Part shown: in pieces, positions 35,617 to 43,010 of the stretch
Layout of the letters: each line of letters begins with the position of its first letter
Position numbering within the stretch: position 1 is the first letter of the stretch
DNA from: Sphingopyxis sp. Root154
GTDB lineage: Bacteria; Pseudomonadota; Alphaproteobacteria; Sphingomonadales; Sphingomonadaceae
Direction of reading: 5' to 3'
Assembly: GCF_001427105.1 (NCBI RefSeq)
Contig: NZ_LMGI01000002.1
Coordinates: 1,984,867 to 2,048,866, forward strand
Length of the DNA stretch: 64,000 nucleotides
Made by a program: the position numbers and the translations under genes
Notes under the pieces: model-generated
What the model saw: only the letters and a program-made list of their open reading frames with translations
Databases searched by the model: none
Told to the model about the DNA's origin: nothing

Positions 35617-36030
35617 ATGTGGTCCGTGGCGATTTATTATGTTGTCTTGCTCATCACGGTGGCCGTCGCGATCCGACGCGGCGGGCCACTGGAACGTTGG
35701 GCGGCCTATACAGCATTGATCGCCTCGGTCCTCACCAGTGCCCTGACGCCTTTTCCGACCTGGACCGATATCGAACTGAATATCTTCATCATAGACATGC
35801 TGGTTCTGCTGAGCTTCTGGTTCATTGCCATGCGCACGCAGAGTTTCTGGCCCTACTGGATTACCGGATGGCAGCTGATCGCCATTTTCGGCCATATCCA
35901 GAAATATATGTTTTCGGAGATATTGGCGCGACCCTATTCGCTCCTCTCAGTCTATATATCGTACCCGATCCTGTTGCTGATCATCTATGCATCGGGTTCG
36001 TCCAGCCGGCGGGAAAACGTCTCGGCCTGA
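35617..36030 (+). CDS. Four-helix integral membrane protein of unknown function
   Basis: 137 residues with about four hydrophobic helices (MWSVAIYYVVLLITVAVAI, YTALIASVLTSALTPF, IFIIDMLVLLSFWFIAM, SVYISYPILLLIIYASG) and a short basic tail. No motif recognised. ATG 35617 follows AAGAAAGG. It lies between the helical protein and a MarR-type regulator; the role cannot be inferred. Confidence 0.6.
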   Translation: MWSVAIYYVVLLITVAVAIRRGGPLERWAAYTALIASVLTSALTPFPTWTDIELNIFIIDMLVLLSFWFIAMRTQSFWPYWITGWQLIAIFGHIQKYMFSEILARPYSLLSVYISYPILLLIIYASGSSSRRENVSA

Positions 36031-36057
36031 TATGTGGCTCCCCAGGGGCATCGTCAC

Positions 36058-36561
36058 ATGCAGCAATTTTCGAACCAAGAAATTGCCGAGCTGAAATCGC
36101 GGGTCGACCAGATCCATGAACTGCTGGCGAGCCGCGGCGAGGAATCGCCGGGCGCGTCCGTACGCGCCATCGACAGCGCGCGCGTCGACACGTCGTCGAA
36201 CGCGGCGCTGCTCGATCAGCTGTCGTTCAGCATTCAGATCCGGCGTATCCGCCGCAGCCATTTCGGCACCGCCGAAATGTCGGGTCCGACGTGGGACATG
36301 ATGCTCGACCTGATGCTCGCGGGCGCGCACGGCCGCGTGCTCAGTGCCAGCGATCTTGCGACCGGCGCGGGCGTTCCGCTGTCGTCGGGGCTTCGCATGA
36401 TCGCCGCGCTCGAACGACGCGGGCTGTTGCACCGCTCGATCGACGAGCGCGACCGGCGCCGGACGATCGTCCGGCTCACCGACGTCGGGACCGAACGCAT
36501 GGCCACCTATTTCGAGAAAATCGGCGCCGCCTGGCAGAACGGGCAGACGCTGGCAGCCTAG
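36058..36561 (+). CDS. MarR-type winged-helix regulator
   Basis: 167 residues. A helical N-terminus (NQEIAELKSRVDQIHELLAS, possible coiled coil) is followed by a MarR-like winged helix (about 95-155): LSASDLATGAGVPLSSGLRM, IAALERRGLL, then the wing SIDERDRRRTIVRLTDVG. It is last of a four-gene run ending in a hairpin shared with the convergent fliA. The long N-terminus is unusual for MarR. Targets unknown. Confidence 0.75.
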   Translation: MQQFSNQEIAELKSRVDQIHELLASRGEESPGASVRAIDSARVDTSSNAALLDQLSFSIQIRRIRRSHFGTAEMSGPTWDMMLDLMLAGAHGRVLSASDLATGAGVPLSSGLRMIAALERRGLLHRSIDERDRRRTIVRLTDVGTERMATYFEKIGAAWQNGQTLAA

Positions 36562-36568
36562 CCCCCGG

Positions 36569-36608
36569 ACCGGGTGCGGGCCGACTGGTCGCGCGCACCG
36601 CACCCGGT
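36569..36608. terminator. Hairpin between the MarR-type gene and fliA
   Basis: Perfect 11-bp stem ACCGGGTGCGG/CCGCACCCGGT with an 18-base loop exactly between convergent stop codons. There is no T run; it may end or protect both transcripts. Confidence 0.55.
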
Positions 36609-36612
36609 ACTC

Positions 36613-37359
36613 CTATTCGGTCATTTCCTTCATCATGCGATCGACCTTGATCATCGCCTCGCGCTTGATCTGGCAGATGCGCGCGGCGCTGACGTCGAGG
36701 GTCAGGCCGATTTCGTGCAGGTTGAGCTCTTCGAAGAAATAGAGCTGGAGCACCATCTGTTCACGGTGCGACAGGCGACCGACGCATTGGCGCAGGGCGC
36801 CCATCAGATCCTCTTGTTCGCACCGTTCGTCGGCGCCCGCATCCTCGTCGGTCGCGAGGAAGGCGCCGATGTCGGTAAGCTCGTCGAGCGAGGTCGACCG
36901 GCCGTGCGTCGCATTGCGTTCGAGCGCGAAATAATCTTCGGCCGACATGTCGAACGCGACCGCCATTTCGGCCGTGGTCGGCGCGCGCATCAGCTGCTGT
37001 TCGAGCGCAGCGCGCATCGCGTGGATCCGCTTTGCTGCGACCATCGCCGAGCGGCCGACGTCGGCCTCGCGGCGCAGCTGGTCGATCATCGCGCCGCGGA
37101 TGCGCGTTGTCGCATAGGTGGCAAAGGCAAAACCGCGCTCTTCATAATTGCGGCTCGCCTCGATCAGCGCGATCAGCCCGGTCTGGATCAGGTCGTCGAG
37201 CTCGCTCGTCCGCGATACGCGTGAAAACACCTGCCACGCGATCTTGCGGACCAGCGGCGAATATTCCTCGACCAGCGCCTCGACGCTTTCGCCGTAGCCG
37301 CGCGCGCGCGGCGCGCGACCGGCGGTCCCGGCAAATTGCTCGGCGGCCTCAATTCTCAT
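36613..37359 (-). CDS. fliA: Flagellar sigma factor FliA (sigma-28)
   Basis: 248-residue RNA polymerase sigma factor for late flagellar genes. Region 2 (DDLIQTGLIALIEASRNYEE, FATYATTRIRGAMIDQLRR) and region 4 (LSHREQMVLQLYFFEELNLH, then RICQIKREAM) are clear, with a short region 3 between. ATG 37359 lies 11 bases inside flhA, so it is coupled to flhA and probably made from the sigma-54 promoter at 40330. FlgM in the same region is its expected anti-sigma factor. Confidence 0.94.
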   Translation of the reverse strand: MRIEAAEQFAGTAGRAPRARGYGESVEALVEEYSPLVRKIAWQVFSRVSRTSELDDLIQTGLIALIEASRNYEERGFAFATYATTRIRGAMIDQLRREADVGRSAMVAAKRIHAMRAALEQQLMRAPTTAEMAVAFDMSAEDYFALERNATHGRSTSLDELTDIGAFLATDEDAGADERCEQEDLMGALRQCVGRLSHREQMVLQLYFFEELNLHEIGLTLDVSAARICQIKREAMIKVDRMMKEMTE

Positions 37360-39472
37360 GCGATTGGTCCTCCATGTGGGCCTCGGGCCCGGACGCGAGG
37401 CGGGGCACTTCGGCGCCGATCGTCGCGACGATTTCGGTCTGTTTGGTCGCCGGAATCTCGAGGTAGGAGATGACGGCGACGTCGGGGAAAGTGGCGCGCA
37501 CGAGGCGCGAGAGGGCGGAGCGGCAAATCGGTGAGGCGACGAGCGCAAAGCTGCGCGTCTGGAGCAGCAACGGTTCAACCGCTTGGCCGACCTGTTCGAT
37601 GATCGTCATCGCCATGCCATGTTCGAACGGCCATTCGGCGGCGGGGTTGGCGCGCACCGCCTGGTTGAGCAGGACCTCGACCTCGGGGCTGAAGGTGACG
37701 ACGGGCAGCGGCATCCGGCTCGGCACGATCGTCTGGACGATCAGCGCGCCGATGCGCTGGCGCACCGCTTCGATCAGGTCGATTTCGCCGAGCTGCTGCG
37801 GCGACAGCGCCACCATCGCCTCGGCAATCTTGCGGAAATCGCGCAGCGGCACGCGCTCGATGAGCAGGGATTTGCACAGGCTGGCGACGCGCGGCAGCGA
37901 GTAACCCTGCGGGCTCAGATTCTGCGCGAGCTGCGGATAATGGGTCTTGAGATTGTCGATCAGCGCCTGCGCATCGTCGATACCGAACAGCTCGGCGGCG
38001 GCGCCGACGATGCTGTTGTTGAGGTGCGTCGCGACGACCGTCGCCGGATCGACGACGGTATAGCCCGCGGCGATCGCGTCATTTTGCATCGCCTTCGGGA
38101 TCCACAATGCGTCGAGGCCGAAGGTCGGGTCCTTGCACGGGCGGCCGATGACCTTGGTCACGAGGTCGCCCGAATCGAGCGCGAGCATTTCGTTGGGGAA
38201 GACCTCGTCCTCGCCGACGATCACCCCGGCGACCGAGATGCGATAGACGTTGCCGGGCAGCGACAGGTCGTCGGTGACCTTCACCGGCGGCACGACGAAG
38301 CCGAGTTCCTTCGACAATTGGCGGCGGATGCCCGTGATGCGGGTCATCAGCGGCGAGCCCTTGCGTTCGTCGACGAGGGTGACGAGCGCATAGCCGATCT
38401 CGAGCTGGCACGCGCTCGCGTCGCTGACGTCGGCCCATTCGATAAGCGACGGGTCGGGTGCGGGGGCGGCGGGTTCGGGGAGGTCGGCGACCGCGGCGGC
38501 GTTGCGGCGCAGCTGCCAGCCGATACCGAAGGACAGAGCCGCGGCGGGCAGGATCAGCATCTGCGGCATCGCCGGAACGATACCGAGGATGAAGAGGATG
38601 CCGCCGACCGCCATCCAGATATTCGGCGAGGCGAACTGGCTGCCGATCTGGCCGCTGAGGTCGAAGGGCGAGGCGACGCGGGTGACGATCGCCGCGGCGG
38701 CGATCGACAGCAGCAGCGCCGGGATCTGGGCAACGAGTGCGTCGCCGATCGCGAGCGTGACATAGGTGCTTCCGGCTTCGGAGAAGGAAAGCCCGTGGCT
38801 GAAGATGCCGAGGATCAACCCGCCGACGATATTGACGAACAGGATCAAGAGGCCGGCGACCGCGTCGCCCTTCACGAATTTCGAGGCACCGTCCATCGAG
38901 CCGTAGAAATCGGCCTCGGTCGCGACTTCGACGCGGCGGGCCTTTGCTTCCTCGGGGCTGAGCAGTCCGGCGTTAAGATCGGCGTCGATCGCCATCTGCT
39001 TGCCCGGCAAGGCGTCGAGCGTGAAGCGCGCCGACACTTCGGAGACGCGGCCCGCGCCCTTGGTGATCACGATCAGGTTGATGATCATCAGGACGAAAAA
39101 GACGAAAAGCCCGACGACATAGTCGCCGCCGATCAACACCTGGCCGAACGCCTCGATCACATGGCCCGCCGACGCCGTGCCTTCGTGGCCGTGGACGAGC
39201 ACGACGCGCGTCGAGGCGACGTTGAGCGCGAGCCGGAACAGCGTCGCGAGCAGCAGTACGGTCGGGAAGGCCGAGAAATCGAGCGGTTTCGACGCCTGCA
39301 GCGCGACCATCAGAATCAACAGGCTGATCATGATGTTCGCGACGAAACTGATGTCGAGGATCAGCGGCGAGACCGGGATCACCATCAGCCCGACGACGAT
39401 CAGCATCCCCGCGGGCAGCGCCGATATGCCGGCGATGCGGCCGATGTTGGCGAGGTTGAAACCGCCGGTCAC
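37349..39472 (-). CDS. flhA: Flagellar export protein FlhA
   Basis: 707-residue inner-membrane core of the flagellar type III secretion system. About eight transmembrane helices in the first 310 residues include VVGLMVIPVSPLILDISF and TLFRLALNVASTRVVL, with the FHIPEP-family loop RVSEVSARFTLDALPGKQMA. The C-terminal cytoplasmic domain forms the substrate-docking ring. It follows the transglycosylase gene by a four-base overlap and overlaps fliA at its end. Confidence 0.96.
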   Translation of the reverse strand: MTGGFNLANIGRIAGISALPAGMLIVVGLMVIPVSPLILDISFVANIMISLLILMVALQASKPLDFSAFPTVLLLATLFRLALNVASTRVVLVHGHEGTASAGHVIEAFGQVLIGGDYVVGLFVFFVLMIINLIVITKGAGRVSEVSARFTLDALPGKQMAIDADLNAGLLSPEEAKARRVEVATEADFYGSMDGASKFVKGDAVAGLLILFVNIVGGLILGIFSHGLSFSEAGSTYVTLAIGDALVAQIPALLLSIAAAAIVTRVASPFDLSGQIGSQFASPNIWMAVGGILFILGIVPAMPQMLILPAAALSFGIGWQLRRNAAAVADLPEPAAPAPDPSLIEWADVSDASACQLEIGYALVTLVDERKGSPLMTRITGIRRQLSKELGFVVPPVKVTDDLSLPGNVYRISVAGVIVGEDEVFPNEMLALDSGDLVTKVIGRPCKDPTFGLDALWIPKAMQNDAIAAGYTVVDPATVVATHLNNSIVGAAAELFGIDDAQALIDNLKTHYPQLAQNLSPQGYSLPRVASLCKSLLIERVPLRDFRKIAEAMVALSPQQLGEIDLIEAVRQRIGALIVQTIVPSRMPLPVVTFSPEVEVLLNQAVRANPAAEWPFEHGMAMTIIEQVGQAVEPLLLQTRSFALVASPICRSALSRLVRATFPDVAVISYLEIPATKQTEIVATIGAEVPRLASGPEAHMEDQSHEN

Positions 39473-40296
39473 GCCGCGCCTCCCGAAAGCGAAGCGAGCC
39501 GCCGATAGGCATCGGCGGCAAAGCCCATCGAGAGCTTTTTGGGCATAGGTTGAATATCCATCATCTGGAGGGGTGGGCGTCCGCCACCGGTGCCCGCGAG
39601 GCCGCTCGAACTGCTCGCCTCAGCGTGCCAGCCGGCGGGGGCGAAGGGCTTCATATTTTCGATCTTGCCGCCGTCCTCGAGCTTCACGCGAAAGCGTTCG
39701 CGGATCTCGGCGAGGCTGCGCATGCTGCCGTCGGGGGCGTAAAAGACCGACCGGTTCGCGGCCGCGGCCTCGGGCATCATCGATGCGCCGGGCTGGTCGG
39801 GATTGGTTTCGAGTGCCGTCAGGAATTTGGCGGCGCCGCCGCTCCCGAGGAAATGCGCGAGATAAAGGTCGACGGGCTCGGCGCTGCGGCCGATCCGGCT
39901 TTCGATATAGTCGCGATTGTCGCCGGTCAGCGCGGCGGCCATGTTCGACGACGCCGTCGGGTCGTCGCGCAGGTCGAGGATCTGCTGGCGGAGCGCGGGA
40001 TCGGCCACCGTCAACCGGCCCGACGCGTCGCGGCCGATCGCATCGGCGGCCCAGGCGAGGCCATGGTTTGCGCCATGGCGGTCGAGCGTCGCGAGCCAGG
40101 TCTGCTTGGTGAACTGATACAGCCCGCGCGCCGATGAGGTCGGCGCCTTCGCGGTCGGATTATAGCCGCTTTCGACGCGCGCGACGTCGAACAGATAATC
40201 GAAATCGATCCCCGAGCGCGCCGACGCATTCTGCACCGCATCCATCACGGGGGCGGCGATGCGGGTCGAACCCTGGGGATTGTTGATTGCGTTCAT
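39469..40296 (-). CDS. Lytic transglycosylase (SLT domain), flagellar
   Basis: 275-residue protein with an SLT-type transglycosylase fold: LFDVARVESGYNPTAK with the likely catalytic E42, then ARGLYQFTKQTW (about 57-68). There is no clear signal peptide, so it may leave through the flagellar exporter. It starts a sigma-54 operon with flhA and fliA. FlgJ in this window lacks a muramidase domain, so this protein probably opens the cell wall for rod assembly, as SltF does in Rhodobacter. Confidence 0.85.
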   Translation of the reverse strand: MNAINNPQGSTRIAAPVMDAVQNASARSGIDFDYLFDVARVESGYNPTAKAPTSSARGLYQFTKQTWLATLDRHGANHGLAWAADAIGRDASGRLTVADPALRQQILDLRDDPTASSNMAAALTGDNRDYIESRIGRSAEPVDLYLAHFLGSGGAAKFLTALETNPDQPGASMMPEAAAANRSVFYAPDGSMRSLAEIRERFRVKLEDGGKIENMKPFAPAGWHAEASSSSGLAGTGGGRPPLQMMDIQPMPKKLSMGFAADAYRRLASLSGGAA

Positions 40297-40329
40297 GGCT
40301 GTTGGTTCCGCTTGTTCAGCAGACCAAAA

Positions 40330-40344
40330 GCAATCATCGTGCCA
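40330..40344 (-). promoter_or_regulatory. Sigma-54 promoter of the transglycosylase-flhA-fliA operon
   Basis: TGGCAC-N5-TTGC on the minus strand, with GG and GC separated by exactly ten bases, about 34 bp before the transglycosylase start. Full match to the RpoN consensus. Confidence 0.85.
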
Positions 40345-40376
40345 TTTTGCAGAAACGGCTGGAAATTATGTGGTTA

Positions 40377-40685
40377 TCAGTAGCTTAAAGCCGCTCCGCG
40401 CGGACGGGTGCCACGGATCTCGTGGTTCTTGTCAATCCTCTGACGCGTCCAGTTCTTCAAGATATTGACGCGCATCGCGGCGGCTTCGAGCTGGCCGAGC
40501 GTCTTTCCGATTAGCGCGCGGGCGCGATGTTCGCTGCCCGCGGGGATATTCGCGCCACGAAACAGGATGACCGCGGTCGCGAGATCCTCGGTCGCCGCGA
40601 TTATCGCGCCGGCGTCATGCCCGTCGAGCGCGCCGACCAGTGTTTCAAGCCGCGATTCAATTTCTTCCATCTGCGCCAGCATCAT
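40377..40685 (-). CDS. flgN: FlgN-like flagellar chaperone
   Basis: 102-residue, mostly helical protein (QMEEIESRLETLVGALDGHD, LIGKTLGQLEAAAMRVNIL) beginning four bases inside the flgM stop. Such small proteins after flgM are FlgN-type chaperones for the hook-filament proteins FlgK and FlgL. Sequence conservation is low, so size and position carry the call. Confidence 0.65.
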   Translation of the reverse strand: MMLAQMEEIESRLETLVGALDGHDAGAIIAATEDLATAVILFRGANIPAGSEHRARALIGKTLGQLEAAAMRVNILKNWTRQRIDKNHEIRGTRPRGAALSY

Positions 40686-40978
40686 TCGGCCCCGCCGTGG
40701 AAATCGAGCATCGCGCTCGCGATGATCGCGGGATGCACGCCATAGCTGCCGTTGGCGATCGCCGTACGCAGCGACGCGACGCGCGCGATATCGACCGGCG
40801 GCGCCTGGTCGGCGAGGCTGCCCGCGAGGCGGGTCAGGCGAGCGGTCGGCAGATTGTCCTGCGCCGGCTGGAGCTGCGCCGGCGCGCGCATCGCGGTCGC
40901 CGCTTCGCTGGCGACCCTGCGCAGCGGGCCGGCACGGCCGATGCCGCCGACTGGTCCGATCTTGCTGTCACCTGACAT
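40682..40978 (-). CDS. flgM: Anti-sigma-28 factor FlgM
   Basis: 98-residue protein. The C-terminal half has VDIARVASLRTAIANGSYGV, then HPAIIASAMLDF, matching the FliA-binding FlgM domain; the N-terminus is disordered-looking, as expected of an exported anti-sigma factor. ATG 40978 is preceded by GGAGG at ideal spacing; an ATG four codons earlier is less likely. It overlaps flgN. Confidence 0.85.
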   Translation of the reverse strand: MSGDSKIGPVGGIGRAGPLRRVASEAATAMRAPAQLQPAQDNLPTARLTRLAGSLADQAPPVDIARVASLRTAIANGSYGVHPAIIASAMLDFHGGAE

Positions 40979-41007
40979 AAAAGCCTCCATCCGGTGCCGT
41001 CAGAAAA

Positions 41008-41034
41008 GTGACGACGCGGTTCACGAAGGCTTTA
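41008..41034 (-). promoter_or_regulatory. Weak sigma-28-like promoter upstream of flgM
   Basis: Minus strand TAAAGCCT, 11 bp, GTCGTCAC, about 30 bp before flgM. The -35 is good, the -10 (GCCGATAA consensus) poor. It is listed because the flgA terminator just upstream implies flgMN needs its own promoter. Confidence 0.28.
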
Positions 41035-41071
41035 ACGGACGCGGTTCCGGTCGATTAAGGCCGCTCGCCGC

Positions 41072-41126
41072 AAAAAAGACAAAAGAAAGGCCCGGCGCCG
41101 TCGGAAAGCCGACAGGCCAGGCCCAG
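41072..41126 (-). terminator. Rho-independent terminator after flgA
   Basis: On the minus strand a long stem (GGCC..GTCGG-cttt-CCGAC..GGCC) leads into a T-rich tract ending in TTTTTT. It isolates flgA from flgM. Confidence 0.75.
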
Positions 41127-41148
41127 CGGGTGGGTAGTGAAGCCATTT

Positions 41149-41670
41149 TCAGTCGTGCAGGGTCGCCCGGCCGGCTCCGGTGACGGTGGCGCTGAGCGTC
41201 GATTTGGCGTCGGCGCCACGCAGGGCAATCGTCTCGCCGACGCGGCCGTCCTGCGTCGCGACGGCGGCATAGCTGATCGAATAGGTTTCGGTCTCGATCG
41301 TCACGCGGACATTGTCGCCGCGGCGGATGACGGGCGCGCTTGCCGCGGGGCGCGCGAAGCTCGCCGCGACCGGCGATGCACCGGCAGGGGCGGTCATCGG
41401 TACGCGCAGGCGCCAGCCGAGCGAGGCGCAGCGGACCGCGAGCGTCTGGGCGTCGAGTGCGGTGACCGATGCCTGTTCGGGGCAGCGCGCGAGTTTGATG
41501 CGGCGGTCGACCGGGGCCGCATTCCGGCCCATGGCATTGGCGACCATGTCGGTCAGCACGTCGATCGTCTGCCAATCCTCATTGCCCTGCTGCGCCTGCG
41601 CCGTGATCGGGGGGGCGAGCGAAATGGCGGCGGCGCACGCGGCAAGGCGCGCGAGAATGTTACGGGACAA
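41149..41670 (-). CDS. flgA: Flagellar P-ring assembly chaperone FlgA
   Basis: 173-residue periplasmic protein with signal peptide (LARLAACAAAISLAPPITAQA) and the SAF/FlgA C-terminal domain: IRRGDNVRVTIETETYSISY and GETIALRGADAKSTLSATVTG. The start is TTG at 41670, with a strong AAGGAG seven bases upstream; no ATG fits. It has its own sigma-54 promoter and a terminator, so it is a single-gene unit opposite flgB. Confidence 0.88.
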   Translation of the reverse strand: MSRNILARLAACAAAISLAPPITAQAQQGNEDWQTIDVLTDMVANAMGRNAAPVDRRIKLARCPEQASVTALDAQTLAVRCASLGWRLRVPMTAPAGASPVAASFARPAASAPVIRRGDNVRVTIETETYSISYAAVATQDGRVGETIALRGADAKSTLSATVTGAGRATLHD

Positions 41671-41710
41671 GGTCCATCTCCTTTGGTCCAAAATGGTCGC
41701 CGGATAAATT

Positions 41711-41725
41711 GCAGGAAGCGTGCCA
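41711..41725 (-). promoter_or_regulatory. Sigma-54 promoter of flgA
   Basis: Minus strand TGGCAC-N5-CTGC with the GG-N10-GC spacing, about 40 bp before the flgA TTG. One departure from TTGC. Confidence 0.7.
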
Positions 41726-41846
41726 GTCGCGGTTTGATGCGCGATTTCGCGGGGGTGCACGCGGCGTCGTCAGTTTTTTGACGAGCGGTGCGCAACGCTT
41801 TCATACAGGCATGTTAAACTACTGAAAAATATAAATAATTATGATT

Positions 41847-41861
41847 TGGCACGACCATTGC
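41847..41861 (+). promoter_or_regulatory. Sigma-54 promoter of the flgB operon
   Basis: TGGCAC-GACCA-TTGC, a full RpoN consensus, about 70 bp before flgB and in an AT-rich stretch. It faces away from the flgA promoter, so the 122-bp space between could hold shared activator sites. Confidence 0.9.
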
Positions 41862-41928
41862 AACCTGCCTTGATGATTTTCCGCGCATCCGTGCCCAATC
41901 CGGTCCGGACCCCGGCGAAAGGAAGTTG

Positions 41929-42270
41929 ATGATGGCATCCGAGAAACTCTTTGGCCTGCACGCCACCGCGTTGCAGCTGCGCAGCCAGCGCATGATGATG
42001 CTCGCTTCGAACATCGCGAACTCCGCGACGCCGGGTTACAAGGCGCGCGATCTCGATTTCGCCAAGGCGCTCGACCTTGCGCAGCAGGGCGGCTCGACCG
42101 AGGGGGCGATCAGCTATCGCGTCCCGGTTCAGGCATCGCTCGACGGCAACACCGTGGAGATGGCAACCGAGCAGACGGCGTACGCCGAAAACGCGCTCGC
42201 CTATCGCTCGAGCCTCTCGTTCCTCAGCGGGCGCATCAACACGCTGTCGCGCGCGCTGAAGGGCGAATGA
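41929..42270 (+). CDS. flgB: Flagellar basal-body rod protein FlgB
   Basis: 113-residue proximal rod protein. It has the rod-family N-terminus ending in LASNIANSATPGYKARDLDF and a C-terminal helix (SSLSFLSGRINTLSRALKG). Two adjacent ATG codons (41929, 41932) after AAAGGA make the start uncertain by one residue. First gene of flgBCDEFGHIJKL-motAB, with a four-base overlap into flgC. Confidence 0.94.
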   Translation: MMASEKLFGLHATALQLRSQRMMMLASNIANSATPGYKARDLDFAKALDLAQQGGSTEGAISYRVPVQASLDGNTVEMATEQTAYAENALAYRSSLSFLSGRINTLSRALKGE

Positions 42271-42677
42271 CGATGAACGGTAATTTCTCCGTCTTCGACA
42301 TCAGCGGCCGCGCGATGTCGGCGCAGCTCGTCCGATTGAACACCACCGCGTCGAACCTCGCCAATGCGGGAACGGTCGCGGGCAGCGAAGCGGGTGCGTT
42401 TCGCTCGCTGAAGCCCGTATTTCGCACGGTGATGGACGATCATGGCCGCGCGACGGTCCAGATCGACCAGGTCACGACCTCGAAAATGGCGCCGTCGAAA
42501 CGCCACGATCCGTCGAACCCGCTCGCCGATGCCGACGGCAACGTCTGGGAAGCCGCGGTCGATAGCGCCGCCGAGCTGGTCGAGATGGTCGAGACCGCAC
42601 GCCAGTATCAGAACAATGTCCAGGTCCTCGAAACCGCGAAAGGCCTGATCAACGAAACCCTCAGGATGGGACAGTAA
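42267..42677 (+). CDS. flgC: Flagellar basal-body rod protein FlgC
   Basis: 136-residue rod protein. N-terminal FDISGRAMSAQLVRLNTTAS and NLANAGTVAGSEAGAF, and C-terminal VEMVETARQYQNNVQVLETA, are typical FlgC. It overlaps flgB and is followed one base later by flgD. Confidence 0.94.
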   Translation: MTMNGNFSVFDISGRAMSAQLVRLNTTASNLANAGTVAGSEAGAFRSLKPVFRTVMDDHGRATVQIDQVTTSKMAPSKRHDPSNPLADADGNVWEAAVDSAAELVEMVETARQYQNNVQVLETAKGLINETLRMGQ

Positions 42678-42678
42678 G

Positions 42679-42981
42679 ATGAGCGTCAACAGCATCACCA
42701 ACAACAACCCCGTGATCCACCCCAAAGGCACCAGCCAGCAGATGGATCAGAGCGATTTCCTTCGCCTGATGACCGCGCAGCTGTCGCAGCAGGATCCGTT
42801 CAACCCGGTCGATAACCAGCAGATGGTCGCGCAGATGGCGCAATTCTCAAGCCTCGCCGGGATCAGCGAGACGAACACGGTGCTCTCGAAGATTTCGGAG
42901 CAGCTCACGGCGCAGACCCAGCTGCTCAAGGACATCAAGGCGGCCACGCCGGCGCCCACGCCGACGCCGCCCACCACTTAA
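42679..42981 (+). CDS. flgD: Hook-capping protein FlgD (short form)
   Basis: 100-residue protein matching the FlgD N-terminal region: MDQSDFLRLMTAQLSQQDPF, PVDNQQMVAQMAQFSSLAGI. It ends in a Pro/Thr tail after residue 90, whereas usual FlgD (about 220 residues) continues into a beta-rich cap domain. The stop is not a frameshift: flgE follows 29 bp later with its own ribosome site. Either the cap is reduced or another protein supplies it. Confidence 0.88.
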   Translation: MSVNSITNNNPVIHPKGTSQQMDQSDFLRLMTAQLSQQDPFNPVDNQQMVAQMAQFSSLAGISETNTVLSKISEQLTAQTQLLKDIKAATPAPTPTPPTT

Positions 42982-43010
42982 GCTCCCCACCTTTCAGGAA
43001 GGATAAGTCC

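Noticed and set aside
37583..39508. Long plus-strand open frame (641 codons) opposite flhA
   Set aside because: Highly charged, Arg/Asp/Gln-rich translation without domains; it is the antisense shadow of flhA in GC-rich DNA. The same applies to the long opposing frames at 23073-26138, 32870-34504, 8969-10525 and 43868-45469.
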